A stretch of DNA of 64,000 bases from Advenella alkanexedens (GCF_019132845.1 NZ_JAHSPR010000004.1:186001-250000); one strand, 5' to 3'; positions 9,297 through 17,872 are shown, counted from the first letter of the stretch. Notes: generated by a model from the sequence alone, not told the origin. A program made the numbers and translations.

Positions 9297-10180
9297 TACA
9301 ACCTCTCGATTTCACGGGTACCAAACAGGCCATAAGGTCTGATCATCAGTACAATTATTAGTATCAGGAAAGTGACAACAACTTTATACTCACCTCCTAA
9401 AAAACCGCTTGCCCACGCCTCTATAAGCCCGATGGCTATACCAGCGACTAATGCCCCAAGCACGCTATCAAGGCCACCCGCAATCACAACCACCAGTACT
9501 GACAAACCAAAGATGCCCATAGAAGGTGAGATACCGCCAATAGCGCCGACAATCACGCCGGCCACGGTCGCAATCATGGCCCCAATAACCCAGGAAAGCG
9601 AAAAAACGCGAGGCACATTAATACCCATTGAGTAAGCAGCCCCTTGGTCAAAAGCGGTCGCCCGTAACGCCACACCACCACGCCAAAACCTAAACACCAG
9701 TAACCCTAAAGAGATCAGGATGAGGGTCACAAAAAAACCATAAAACACTTTGGAAGAAACAAACGCCTCTCCGATAAATATGGCTTCATCGGGCATAATG
9801 GGTGGCATACGTCGTTGATCTGCCGTCCAGATCAACTCGACGGCCCCCACAAGTACAGAGGCCAAACCCACGGTAATCATAAAGGTTGAGATAGGTGATT
9901 CTCCCACCATGGGCCTAATCGCCAACCGTTCGATAACCCCACCCGCCAGGCCACTGCCAAGGACACCAACGATGATTGCCAGCCAAATTGGCAGACCGAA
10001 ACCGGTGGCCAGCCCATAAACCAAATAAGCGCCAACCATCAACATTTCGCCAATCGCCAGGTTAACCACACCCGTGCTTTTGAAAATGATGACAAAGGCC
10101 AGGGCAGTTAGCGCATAAAGGCCCCCTGTACCAAGCCCGCCCAAACTGATTTCCACAAAAAAGAGCCAATCAAAATCCAT
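9296..10180 (-). CDS. livH: Branched-chain-type ABC transporter permease LivH
   Basis: Partner permease of LivM. The 294-residue hydrophobic protein has GLGTGGLYALTALAFVIIFKSTGVVNLAIGEMLMVGAY at the N-terminus, as in the LivH family, and the coupling loop RATAFDQGAAYSMGINVPRVF, with LDSVLGALVAGIAIG near the end. A ribosome site AGGTGGAACA precedes ATG 10180, and only 8 bases separate it from livG. With LivM it forms the membrane channel. Confidence 0.92.
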   Translation of the reverse strand: MDFDWLFFVEISLGGLGTGGLYALTALAFVIIFKSTGVVNLAIGEMLMVGAYLVYGLATGFGLPIWLAIIVGVLGSGLAGGVIERLAIRPMVGESPISTFMITVGLASVLVGAVELIWTADQRRMPPIMPDEAIFIGEAFVSSKVFYGFFVTLILISLGLLVFRFWRGGVALRATAFDQGAAYSMGINVPRVFSLSWVIGAMIATVAGVIVGAIGGISPSMGIFGLSVLVVVIAGGLDSVLGALVAGIAIGLIEAWASGFLGGEYKVVVTFLILIIVLMIRPYGLFGTREIERL

Positions 10181-10188
10181 TGTTCCAC

Positions 10189-11016
10189 CTACTGTGTGAT
10201 GGGTTGGCGCAAACGCTGACGCAAATCGGCTACATCGCCCGATCCGAGATAGGCACGTATGACTTCCGGGTTTTGCTGTATTTCTTCAGGTGTGCCATCC
10301 GCAATCACCTGACCGAAATTAAGCACCACCACATGGTCGGATAAATCCATAACCATACCCATATCGTGTTCGACCATTAACACGGTAATACCCCACTCTT
10401 GGCGCACATCTAAAATAAAACGCGCCATGTCTTCAGTTTCTTCGCGGTTCATACCCGCAACGGGCTCATCCAGCATAAGAATCTTGGGCTGGATGGCCAG
10501 TGCCCTTGCCATTTCCACGCGTTTTTGTAAACCGTAGGACAGGGCTGAAACAGGGTGATGCCTTATATGATCAATTTCAAGGAAGTCGATGATGCGCTCC
10601 TCAACCTCACGGCGCAGCTCTAATTCTTCACGTCTTGCACGACCTACATAGAGAAAAGAATCTAAAACATTGGTGCGCAAATGCGCATGGCGTCCCAACT
10701 TGATATTGTCCAATACGGTCATGCCGCGAAACAGGGCAATATTCTGGAAGCTTCGTGCCAAACCTAAACGTGCACGCTCTGGTGCGGGGGTCGAGGTGAT
10801 GTTCTTGCCTTCAAAGAATATTTCACCTGCCTGTGGTTTATAAAAACCGGAAATAGTATTGAACAACGAGGTTTTACCGGCACCATTAGGACCAATCACT
10901 GTCGTGATGGTATTTGGTACAACGTTAAAACCCACATCAGTTAATGCTTTTACGCCGCCAAAGGCGAGCGTAATATTGCCAAGCGTTAGCAACGGCTCAA
11001 TAACAGTTTGCTTCAC
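10189..11016 (-). CDS. livG: Branched-chain-type ABC transporter ATPase LivG
   Basis: First gene of the leftward operon and first ATPase of the importer. The 275-residue protein has Walker A GPNGAGKTS, an atypical signature LSYGLQKRVEMARAL (Tyr-Gly in place of Gly-Gly, common in LivG), Walker B ILMLDEP and the switch His in MVEHDMG. The start is GTG 11016 behind GAGGAGACATC, a strong site at good spacing; no better ATG exists nearby. Its upstream region is shared with the divergent AraC-type regulator gene. Confidence 0.92.
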   Translation of the reverse strand: MKQTVIEPLLTLGNITLAFGGVKALTDVGFNVVPNTITTVIGPNGAGKTSLFNTISGFYKPQAGEIFFEGKNITSTPAPERARLGLARSFQNIALFRGMTVLDNIKLGRHAHLRTNVLDSFLYVGRARREELELRREVEERIIDFLEIDHIRHHPVSALSYGLQKRVEMARALAIQPKILMLDEPVAGMNREETEDMARFILDVRQEWGITVLMVEHDMGMVMDLSDHVVVLNFGQVIADGTPEEIQQNPEVIRAYLGSGDVADLRQRLRQPITQ

Positions 11017-11318
11017 GATGTCTCCTCTCGTAACCGTTATATGTTTTTTTAATACCGACTTATTCTATTTTTTTGTCTGAATTTATTGCTTATCTGATTA
11101 AGTTATGTGATTCATTTTAGGACAGTAATTTATATTTTCAAATGACAGAAAAAGACTAAAACTATGCAAAAGCTGCCACCTTCCAGCCACCCTATGTGTT
11201 TACCCTAAGTATTTTGTATGTAAAATAAATCCAGTCACCTTGTCGTGTATCCTGTTCTTTATCTACCCCATGTTTATATATCAAGACGCAGAAACTGCAT
11301 AAATCAAGGTGATAACCC
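11017..11318. promoter_or_regulatory. Divergent intergenic region between livG operon and AraC-type regulator
   Basis: 302 bases, AT-rich, without a convincing ORF. It must contain the promoters of both directions and probably the regulator's operator, but I see no strong inverted or direct repeat and no consensus -35/-10 pair good enough to mark. Confidence 0.5.
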
Positions 11319-12332
11319 ATGGAAGCCCAAACAATTTCTGTCCGTTTTATTAATGTCTTATTAATGGGGGCATCCAGGCATTCAACATATAATGAAAAAT
11401 GGATTACCAAAACAGGACTATCTCCCGCCCTTTTGGAGCTTGAAGGAACACGTATAACCATGAGCAAATTTGCTCAACTATATCGTGTTTTGGCAATCGA
11501 GCTTAACGATGAAACGCCTGGTCTTTTCTCACGCCCACTGCGTAATGGAACGCTTAAATATTTATGTATGATTATGCTGGACGCCCCAGACCTTGGTGTG
11601 GCGCTTAACCGGTTCCGTAATTTTTTCCACTTGGTCAATGACGATGTTGAATACAAAGTCAGAACGTGCCCAAACGGTCTCATTAAAATAGAGCTGGAAG
11701 AAAAGAATAATTTAGGACCTACGCGCACATGGGCGCTTGAGCTGCTACTGATGCTTGTACAAGGAGTCTCATCCTGGCTTATAAGACGCAAAATACCCTT
11801 CGTATCCATCGCCTTTCCCTTTAGCAAACCCGGTCATGCTGCTGAATACGAACAGCTCTATCCTGGTCCGGTAACATTCAATCAAAATGAAACGGCCCTG
11901 TATATGGATCCTGTTTATTTGCATGAGCCCATTCGTCAAGATCAATCTGAGCTAAATGAGTTCATCCGTAACGCACCCCTTAACTGGTTTTATTTTTCAC
12001 CCAATGACAGACCCTATACCCACCAACTACGTCACTACTTGCAAAACCGGTTACATGAAAATGTAACCATCAATGATGTCGCCCTGATTCAGCATATTTC
12101 GCCCCGTACGCTTGCAAGGCATCTTGCCTCTGAAGGCACGACCTTTCAGAAAACCAAGGACAAACTACGACGGGATATCGCCATCGATTTATTAAATAAA
12201 ACCGATACACCCATTGCCACTATTGGTAATAAGCTGGGCTTTGAGGATCCTGCCGCCTTCAATCGCGCTTTTAAAATGTGGACAGGCAGTACACCTGGTG
12301 CCTATCGCAAACAGACCATTTTGCAAATTTAG
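11319..12332 (+). CDS. AraC-family transcriptional regulator
   Basis: DNA-binding regulator, probably of the divergent importer/beta-oxidation operon. The 337-residue protein has an N-terminal ligand domain of the type seen in OruR/ArgR-like AraC proteins (residues about 20-210) and a C-terminal double HTH from about 235, with SPRTLARHLASEGTTFQKTKDKLRRDIAIDLL and the second helix region IGNKLGFEDPAAFNRAFKMWTGSTPGAYR, the AraC signature. Ribosome site AAGGTGATAACCC. Divergent placement beside the operon is typical of a local activator; the inducer may be the imported acid or its CoA ester. Confidence 0.9.
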   Translation: MEAQTISVRFINVLLMGASRHSTYNEKWITKTGLSPALLELEGTRITMSKFAQLYRVLAIELNDETPGLFSRPLRNGTLKYLCMIMLDAPDLGVALNRFRNFFHLVNDDVEYKVRTCPNGLIKIELEEKNNLGPTRTWALELLLMLVQGVSSWLIRRKIPFVSIAFPFSKPGHAAEYEQLYPGPVTFNQNETALYMDPVYLHEPIRQDQSELNEFIRNAPLNWFYFSPNDRPYTHQLRHYLQNRLHENVTINDVALIQHISPRTLARHLASEGTTFQKTKDKLRRDIAIDLLNKTDTPIATIGNKLGFEDPAAFNRAFKMWTGSTPGAYRKQTILQI

Positions 12333-12432
12333 TCTTTGAATATATATCAACTTAATTGAAAACGCCTTCACTGGAAAAAACGTATTTTGCCAGTGCACAT
12401 CAAGATCAGATCAAACCTTTTCTGGAGATAAA

Positions 12433-13251
12433 ATGGGCACCTTAGACCTTAACAACAATCATCATTCGGATATTAAAGCACTTCATTTTAGTATTAATGC
12501 CGGTATTGCCACCATTACGCTAAACAGGGCAGATCATGGGAATGCGCTCAACCTTGACATGGTTACATTATTTGCTGATGCAATAAATGAAATTTTGAAT
12601 ACTGCGTCGGTAAGGGCCATTTTACTGACAGGCGCCGGGAAAAATTTTTGTGTGGGCGGTGATATACGTGCATTTATAGAAGAACAGGCAAATCTGCCTG
12701 CCTATGTTGATTCGCTCGTTACACCCTTGAATAATACGATTTTGAAACTAACGGACTCTGGCATTCCTATTGTATCTACCCTGAATGGCGCTGTGGGTGG
12801 TGCGGGTATCGGCTTAGCCCTGCTGGCTGATTTTGTACTGGCAGCAGAGTCGATGAAATTGCGTTGTGGCTATACGGCTATTGGATTATCACCCGATGCA
12901 GGCAGTTCCTGGTTATTGGCTAATCGTGTGGGTGTATATAAAGCCAAACAATTGTTTATCTCAAATACAACCTTGGATGCTCAAATGTGCTTACGTCTGG
13001 GAATCGTTGATGAAATATACCCAGACTCTGAATTAATGACACAAGCGCATGCCTTGCTCAAGATGCTACAGAACGGTCCATCAAAAGCAATATCAAGGGT
13101 AAAGCGCTTACTCGATCACACTTTTACCCAAAGAACATTGGAAAATCATTTAGCACAGGAACGTCGCTTCATTATTGAGAGTGCGGGTGAGGAGGATGTA
13201 CAAGAAGGTATTTTTGCTTTCACACAAAAACGCAAAGCGTCTTTTTCCTAA
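12433..13251 (+). CDS. Enoyl-CoA hydratase/isomerase family protein
   Basis: Crotonase-fold enzyme, 272 residues, that would hydrate the enoyl-CoA made by the dehydrogenase of this cassette. It shows TGAGKNFCVGGDIRAF (CoA-binding/oxyanion region), LNGAVGGAGIGLALLADF and GYTAIGLSPDAGSSWLL. The last motif has Asp where classical hydratases have the second catalytic Glu, a pattern shared with PaaG-type isomerases, so isomerase activity is also possible. It is 100 bases after the AraC gene on the same strand, and 58 bases before the right direct repeat, thus the last gene of the island-like segment. Confidence 0.88.
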   Translation: MGTLDLNNNHHSDIKALHFSINAGIATITLNRADHGNALNLDMVTLFADAINEILNTASVRAILLTGAGKNFCVGGDIRAFIEEQANLPAYVDSLVTPLNNTILKLTDSGIPIVSTLNGAVGGAGIGLALLADFVLAAESMKLRCGYTAIGLSPDAGSSWLLANRVGVYKAKQLFISNTTLDAQMCLRLGIVDEIYPDSELMTQAHALLKMLQNGPSKAISRVKRLLDHTFTQRTLENHLAQERRFIIESAGEEDVQEGIFAFTQKRKASFS

Positions 13252-13309
13252 TGATTGACTGTGACATGAGATTTTAAGCCTTATCCACGAGAAGCAATGA
13301 TGAAGAGCA

Positions 13310-13366
13310 CCATCTGCGCCAGAGATACTGAAAAGCCCTTGAATTTATTTCAAGGGCTTTTTTTAT
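13310..13366 (+). repeat. Direct repeat, right copy (attR-like) with hairpin terminator
   Basis: 57 bp equal to 1858-1914 except for two substitutions. It holds a fragment equivalent to the last 12 bases of tRNA-Ser (one mismatch) and the complete AAGCCCTTGAA hairpin plus T-run at 13331-13364, which can terminate the rightward hydratase transcript. No intact tRNA precedes it. Confidence 0.85.
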
Positions 13367-13459
13367 GCTATATTTTTTATGCTATAAATCCCTATCCAAC
13401 AGCGTTCCTGGACAATGTGGCGCCCAATAACATGATGTAGTCTCAAACAAAGGAAAAAC

Positions 13460-13657
13460 ATGAGCAAGAAAAACACGCCCGATCCGGACGAAGTGGCACT
13501 CATTGAATGGTGTATTGAAGTGGAAGGCTTTTTGGTAAAGGCGGGAGCAACCCCGCGCGAAGCTCAGGACTACATCGAAGAGAATGCCGAGTGGTTTACA
13601 GACCAATTCTACGAAGGATTAACACCAGAAGAAGCGGCCAATGAAGCGCTAAATTAA
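13460..13657 (+). CDS. Small acidic protein of unknown function
   Basis: 65 codons with an AAAGGA ribosome site 6 bases before ATG. The product is very acidic (many Glu/Asp) and without a signal peptide or membrane span: predicted helices contain IEWCIEVEGFLVKAGATPREAQDYIEENAEWF, and the end is GLTPEEAANEAL. The predicted helices might mediate protein contact. I do not recognise the family. It lies just outside the right direct repeat and is probably monocistronic. Confidence 0.65.
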   Translation: MSKKNTPDPDEVALIEWCIEVEGFLVKAGATPREAQDYIEENAEWFTDQFYEGLTPEEAANEALN

Positions 13658-13868
13658 TAGATATACTTTTTACCCTGGTGGGATAACTTGCATCCCAGCC
13701 CTGCCCCTGCCCCTGCCTTCAGTAACGAAAATATCTTCCGAGTATTATTCTTCCGGGTATTAATTTATCCATAGGGGAGTAATAACCATAAGTTCAGGGC
13801 TTTATGTTAATTTCAATAATTATTAAAAGCTTATATATAATTTCAGAATTCTATTTCCTGGAAAAAAA

Positions 13869-14906
13869 ATGGGCATACTTAATTTGAACTTTTCAGAAGA
13901 TATTCTCATCCAGTATGCTGTTGGTGCTGTGTTGGCACTTGTCTGCCTGCTGCTTTCCATCGGCCTGCGTTTTTACTCCCATCGTCATCGCCAATTAAAA
14001 CGCAGCATCATTTTTCACCTGATGCAGGTTGCTGTGCGGTGCGCCTTCGTACTAGTCGTGAAACAATACACACAAATGGCTATTGCGGAATTTCACTGGA
14101 AGTATGTTTCCACCAAGGATGTGGAGTTTTTGGCAACCCTGATGATTGTACTGATTATTATGCGGGAACTATTCTTGCTGATCAATCGCCTAGAACACAA
14201 CCAGATCCAGAAGGGTAAGGATCAGACTTCATCACGCATGATATCGCGTGTCTTGAAGCTGGCGACTTTCGTTGTCATCATGTTGCTATTTGGTGAGCAT
14301 TTCGGCATGAGCATGTCTGGCCTTATGGCCTTTGGCGGTATCGGTGGCCTTGCCATTGGCCTGGCGGGAAAAGATATCTTAAGCAATTTTTTCTCAGGCA
14401 TCATGCTGTACTTTGACCGGCCATTCAATATTGGCGACTGGGTATGCTCGCCTGACAGGAGCATCGAAGGCACGGTAGCCGAGATCGGATGGAGACTGAC
14501 TAAAATTATTACTTTCGATAATCGGCCCCTGTACGTGCCGAATTCGGTTTTTTCCACAATCATTGTAGAAAACCCGGGGCGCATGACCAATCGCCGCATC
14601 GAGACAGAAATTGGTCTGCGTTATGAAGATGCCAATAAAGTAGCTGTCATTGTTAACGATATCCGGACTATGCTGCAACAGCACGACGGAATCGACAACA
14701 GCCAGACGCTGCTGGTGAATTTCAACCAGTTTGACAGCTCTTCGTTGAATATCATGGTGTATTGCTTCACCAAAACGGTTAAATGGGCTGAGTGGCTGGA
14801 CATTCAAGAAGACGTTTACTTGAAAATCGTCGATATTGTCCATGGGCACGGCTGCGACTTTGCCTTCCCGTCCCGTACCATTTATATCAAAAAAGAGGCC
14901 AGTTGA
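13869..14906 (+). CDS. MscS-family mechanosensitive channel (YnaI-like)
   Basis: Inner-membrane channel that opens on membrane tension and vents solutes on osmotic downshock. The 345-residue protein has about four hydrophobic helices before the pore helix; [38 protein letters not shown] is the MscS pore (TM3) and beta-domain start, with the Gly/Ala-rich packing motif. The C-terminal part is the cytoplasmic vestibule. Length and number of helices resemble E. coli YnaI (343 residues) more than MscS (286). Ribosome site CTGGA precedes the ATG. No operon partner. Confidence 0.9.
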   Translation: MGILNLNFSEDILIQYAVGAVLALVCLLLSIGLRFYSHRHRQLKRSIIFHLMQVAVRCAFVLVVKQYTQMAIAEFHWKYVSTKDVEFLATLMIVLIIMRELFLLINRLEHNQIQKGKDQTSSRMISRVLKLATFVVIMLLFGEHFGMSMSGLMAFGGIGGLAIGLAGKDILSNFFSGIMLYFDRPFNIGDWVCSPDRSIEGTVAEIGWRLTKIITFDNRPLYVPNSVFSTIIVENPGRMTNRRIETEIGLRYEDANKVAVIVNDIRTMLQQHDGIDNSQTLLVNFNQFDSSSLNIMVYCFTKTVKWAEWLDIQEDVYLKIVDIVHGHGCDFAFPSRTIYIKKEAS

Positions 14907-14965
14907 TACGGCCAAAGAGGGGGCTCACCTTTTTAATATCCAACCCAAGCCCCGAAAACACTGAA

Positions 14966-15001
14966 TTAAACCAGCTCGATCAATTAAATCGGCTCAATCA
15001 A
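14966..15001 (-). repeat. Two tandem 18-bp units at the 3' end of the Rieske-glyoxalase gene
   Basis: On the minus strand TTGATTGAGCCGATTTAA is followed directly by TTGATCGAGCTGGTTTAA (15 of 18 identical). The first unit encodes the last residues LIEPI plus stop; the second repeats this in frame as LIELV plus stop, after the true stop codon. Confidence 0.7.
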
Positions 15002-15685
15002 CTCAATCAAATAATCATCCGGATCCAACACAAACGCAATAATGCGTTGCCCATGATTCATTTTTTTGGGTGGCGTCTTGATTCTGACACCGGAGTGAGC
15101 CAGTTTGTCCACGGCTTCATGAATATCATTCACCATCAATGCCAGGTGCCCAAAAGCCTGACCCTTTTCATAAGGATCTTTCTGATCCCAGTTATACGTC
15201 AACTCAAGACTGGACTCGGTATTCTCATTAAAACTTAAAAAAACATTGGTGAATCTGCCCGATTCATAGTCGGTATGGCGCAGCACTTTCAGGCCAGGAG
15301 CAGAGACCAGCTCTCCTTCCATGTTATAGACCCAGGCATGCAAAGGACAGCTGATCCGACGTGCATTGCCAGCGCCTTCCAAGAGCAGCATATTGCGATG
15401 ACGGCACACGTTTGACAACACGTTGATCTTGCCTTCACGGGTACGGATGGCAAACAGCGCATCATCGCCCACCTCAAAGGTAAAGAAATCACCGGCCTTG
15501 GGAATATCACTGGCCCGCCCCACACAGAACCACTGCTTTTTCCATACCGCATTCATTTCAAACTGAAAAAACGCTTCCGAGGTGAAGCAGGCAGGCGGCA
15601 AAGCATACACTTCATCCGTCTCATGCTGGAAATAGCTTTGATCAAACTCTTCAATAGCAATGGGTGAACGTACGGCAGTATTCAT
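14984..15685 (-). CDS. Chimera: Rieske oxygenase N-terminus fused to glyoxalase I C-terminus
   Basis: A single open frame of 233 codons joins two unrelated families. Residues 1 to about 131 match the N-terminal Rieske domain of ring-hydroxylating oxygenase large subunits, with the [2Fe-2S] ligands Cys94, His96, Cys113 and His116; the catalytic mononuclear-iron domain is absent. From about residue 132 (KVLRHTDYESGRF) to the end it matches lactoylglutathione lyase, keeping metal ligands Glu161, His180 and Glu228 but lacking the N-terminal strand that carries the first His. Start ATG 15685 has a strong AAAGGAGA site; an upstream in-frame start at 15739 lacks one. It looks like a deletion fusion of two genes; whether the product is functional is unknown. 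Confidence 0.8.
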   Translation of the reverse strand: MNTAVRSPIAIEEFDQSYFQHETDEVYALPPACFTSEAFFQFEMNAVWKKQWFCVGRASDIPKAGDFFTFEVGDDALFAIRTREGKINVLSNVCRHRNMLLLEGAGNARRISCPLHAWVYNMEGELVSAPGLKVLRHTDYESGRFTNVFLSFNENTESSLELTYNWDQKDPYEKGQAFGHLALMVNDIHEAVDKLAHSGVRIKTPPKKMNHGQRIIAFVLDPDDYLIELIEPI

Positions 15686-15898
15686 CTTTGTGTCTCCTTT
15701 AAATTCATGTAAACACCATTCAATGGTTTTTTTATTCAATTGACAGTAATCATGCGACAGATATGCAATCTTGAAAATTGAGCAAATTTGATGGATAGAT
15801 GAATTTTTTTAAAGATGGGTACTTTACCTGAGAGCCAATATGCAGCCTCTGACGCCAAAATGATGCCATTTAATTTCGGGTAGCAGACGACAGAAAAA

Positions 15899-15926
15899 AC
15901 AAAAACGCCTGCAAAATGGCAGGCGT
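15899..15926 (-). terminator. Terminator of the MFS-LysR transcript
   Basis: Stem ACGCCTGC/GCAGGCGT with a six-base loop; on the minus strand it is followed by a T-rich stretch. It lies about 35 bases after the stop codon of the LysR-domain gene. Confidence 0.8.
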
Positions 15927-15959
15927 AAAGTCATGAAAAAATCTGGTGTGAGGATATCT

Positions 15960-16658
15960 TCACGTTATCGCGATCGAGGCCACCCAATCAATGAATTCCC
16001 GCTCCTGGCGACTTAAATTGGCCTTTGTGGGATAGGCCAGAAAATAGGCGTACTCATCCAGATACACGTCAAACAACTGGACAATTTCTTTTTTCTCCAT
16101 TAATGGACGCAACAACACAGGACAGCCCAGCATTATTCCCTGACCATTCAACACCGCATTCATGCGTACATTCGTGTCATCAATATGAAACCCCTTAATG
16201 GCCGTCATTTCCTTTCCGGTTGCTTTTAAAAACCATTGCTGCCAACCCAAATGGTTTTCTTCATGAATCAGGATATGCCGGTTTAAATCAATCGCCGTCT
16301 CGATATTGCCATGTTCCTGTAAATAAGAAGGAGAACACACCGGCGTAAGATTACCGGGAATGATCCGCAAGGTATTTAAATGAGGCCAATCTCCCTGCTT
16401 GCCCCACACAATGGCAAAGTTAATGTTGTCACGAAAAAAATCCGGTGCCTGCAAACTGTGTATCAGATTGATTTCAATCTCTGGATGTTTCGACCACAAA
16501 TCACTTAATTGCCGGGTAAACCACATACTGGAGACAAATGGCCGCAAAGACAGATTAATACGGCTTTTACCATGCGGCATGCGCAATTCGCTTAAAGCCT
16601 GGTTAATCTCATAAAACGGTCTCCTGATCCTGAATTCCGACTTCAGAAAATTAATCAT
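15960..16658 (-). CDS. LysR-type effector-binding domain without HTH
   Basis: A 232-codon frame starting at ATG 16658, which overlaps the MFS stop codon (TAATG), so translation is coupled. From residue 14 on it follows GcvA-like LysR regulators: NQALSELRMPHGKSRINLSLRPFVSSMWFTRQLSDLW is the linker and start of the periplasmic-binding-like effector domain, and the rest is full length. The N-terminal winged helix-turn-helix and most of the linker helix (about 80 residues) are missing, and the preceding frame contains none. It therefore cannot bind DNA as a normal LysR protein: either a 5'-deleted remnant or a soluble ligand-binding or dominant-negative partner. Confidence 0.75.
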   Translation of the reverse strand: MINFLKSEFRIRRPFYEINQALSELRMPHGKSRINLSLRPFVSSMWFTRQLSDLWSKHPEIEINLIHSLQAPDFFRDNINFAIVWGKQGDWPHLNTLRIIPGNLTPVCSPSYLQEHGNIETAIDLNRHILIHEENHLGWQQWFLKATGKEMTAIKGFHIDDTNVRMNAVLNGQGIMLGCPVLLRPLMEKKEIVQLFDVYLDEYAYFLAYPTKANLSRQEREFIDWVASIAIT

Positions 16659-17872
16659 TATCTTCGCAATAGAATATACCCGACAATGCCACCTGTCATC
16701 ACAAGCGCACACATCAGGAAAACCGAAGCAAAAACATCCAGGCCATTAATGTTCAAAATGGAATGCGCATTACCTGACAGGGACTGCATGAATGACACCC
16801 CTAAAAAGAAGGCACTGTTGCCCAAGGCCAGGGCCCTGCCCTGCATTTCCTTGGGGTAGATATCACGGATATCAGCCACCTGCCAGACACTGCAGCTGTT
16901 GACAATGGCAATCACAACGGTACAGGCCACACTCATCCACAGCGAAGTGCTGAAAGCCAGCACGATAAAGCCAATGACCATGATCCATGGAATAAAGCAC
17001 AAGAACCGGTAACGATTACCTGTACCCGGATCAAGACGCCCAAAAAGCGAAGGACTGAACAATGACAGAATTGACAGCGCCAGTGCCAGGTTTCCGGCAA
17101 ATACCAGACTTTGCCCGAAACGCTCTACCAGCAAAGGCCCCAGCCACAAGCCACGCAGGGTAAGAAAAGCGGCATAACAAACAAACAGCAATGAAAAAAT
17201 ACCCCAGGTGTGCCTCATTTTAAACAGCACTTTATAGCCAGAGACAGCCTGCCACGCATTCTGCATTTTTTGTTTAAAGCTCAAAGAAAAATCAATACTG
17301 TCGTCAATATCCCTGACCGTAAAATAAATCAACAGCCACGACAGAAAACTGGCCGCTGCCAACACATAAAAACAGGCGCGCCAGCCAAACGCCTCACTAA
17401 TCATGGCTACAGGGGTAGAGGTAAATATCAACCCGAGACTGCCCAAGCCGAGTGCAATACCATACATGGGTGCAAATTTCTGGGCCGGAAAATTTCTGGA
17501 AATAAGCACAATACAAACCAAAAATGCCGGCGCACAGCCCAGACCCAGCAATATCTGGCCCAGCAGCAGCATCCCGGGGGAGGTGGCCATGCCAGACAAG
17601 ATGGCACCAATAACGGTGAAGGGAGCAAAAGAAAGAATCGTTCTGCGAATACCAAAGCAGTCAACCCAAATACCAATCAGCAATTGCAGGCTGCCAAAAG
17701 TAAGGTGAAATGAACCGACTATACTGCTCAGGGTTTCATTATCAAGCTGAAATTCGTTTTTAAGGGGAACTGAAAGCACACCACCAATGGTTCGATATGC
17801 CTGACTGAGAATGAAACCGGTTAACAGAAAAGCCAGCATCAATCTTAATTGTTTCAAGGGAAGGGTTTGCAT
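16658..17872 (-). CDS. Major facilitator superfamily transporter
   Basis: 404-residue inner-membrane protein with about 12 hydrophobic segments and a large central loop around VRDIDDSIDFSLSFKQKMQ. The N-terminus LPLKQLRLMLAFLLTGFILSQAYRTIGGVLSVPLKNEFQLDNETLSSIVGSFHLTFGSLQLLIGIWVDCFG fits the MFS pattern, with a degenerate form of the loop 2-3 motif (WVDCFGIRR). Substrate cannot be inferred. The ribosome site is weak. Its last codon overlaps the LysR-domain gene downstream, and a palindrome lies about 75 bases upstream of the start. Confidence 0.85.
   Translation of the reverse strand: MQTLPLKQLRLMLAFLLTGFILSQAYRTIGGVLSVPLKNEFQLDNETLSSIVGSFHLTFGSLQLLIGIWVDCFGIRRTILSFAPFTVIGAILSGMATSPGMLLLGQILLGLGCAPAFLVCIVLISRNFPAQKFAPMYGIALGLGSLGLIFTSTPVAMISEAFGWRACFYVLAAASFLSWLLIYFTVRDIDDSIDFSLSFKQKMQNAWQAVSGYKVLFKMRHTWGIFSLLFVCYAAFLTLRGLWLGPLLVERFGQSLVFAGNLALALSILSLFSPSLFGRLDPGTGNRYRFLCFIPWIMVIGFIVLAFSTSLWMSVACTVVIAIVNSCSVWQVADIRDIYPKEMQGRALALGNSAFFLGVSFMQSLSGNAHSILNINGLDVFASVFLMCALVMTGGIVGYILLRR

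Larger units (their letters stand above)
1858..13366. mobile_element. Island-like segment bounded by 57-bp direct repeats at tRNA-Ser
   Basis: The segment is defined by near-identical direct repeats at 1858-1914 and 13310-13366, the left one overlapping the tRNA-Ser 3' end, a typical integration target. Content is one divergent catabolic cassette: leftward livG-livH-livM-livK-livF, acyl-CoA ligase, acyl-CoA dehydrogenase, thiolase; rightward AraC-type regulator and enoyl-CoA hydratase. No integrase, transposase or plasmid gene is present, so if it is a genomic island it is non-autonomous or has lost its recombinase. That it is a mobile unit is an inference from repeats and gene content only. 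Confidence 0.5.

Noticed and set aside
14792-15238. Plus-strand frame overlapping mscS end and the chimera
   Set aside because: Contains an Asn/Gln/Leu repeat that is just the reverse of the LIEL codons; no ribosome site or domain.
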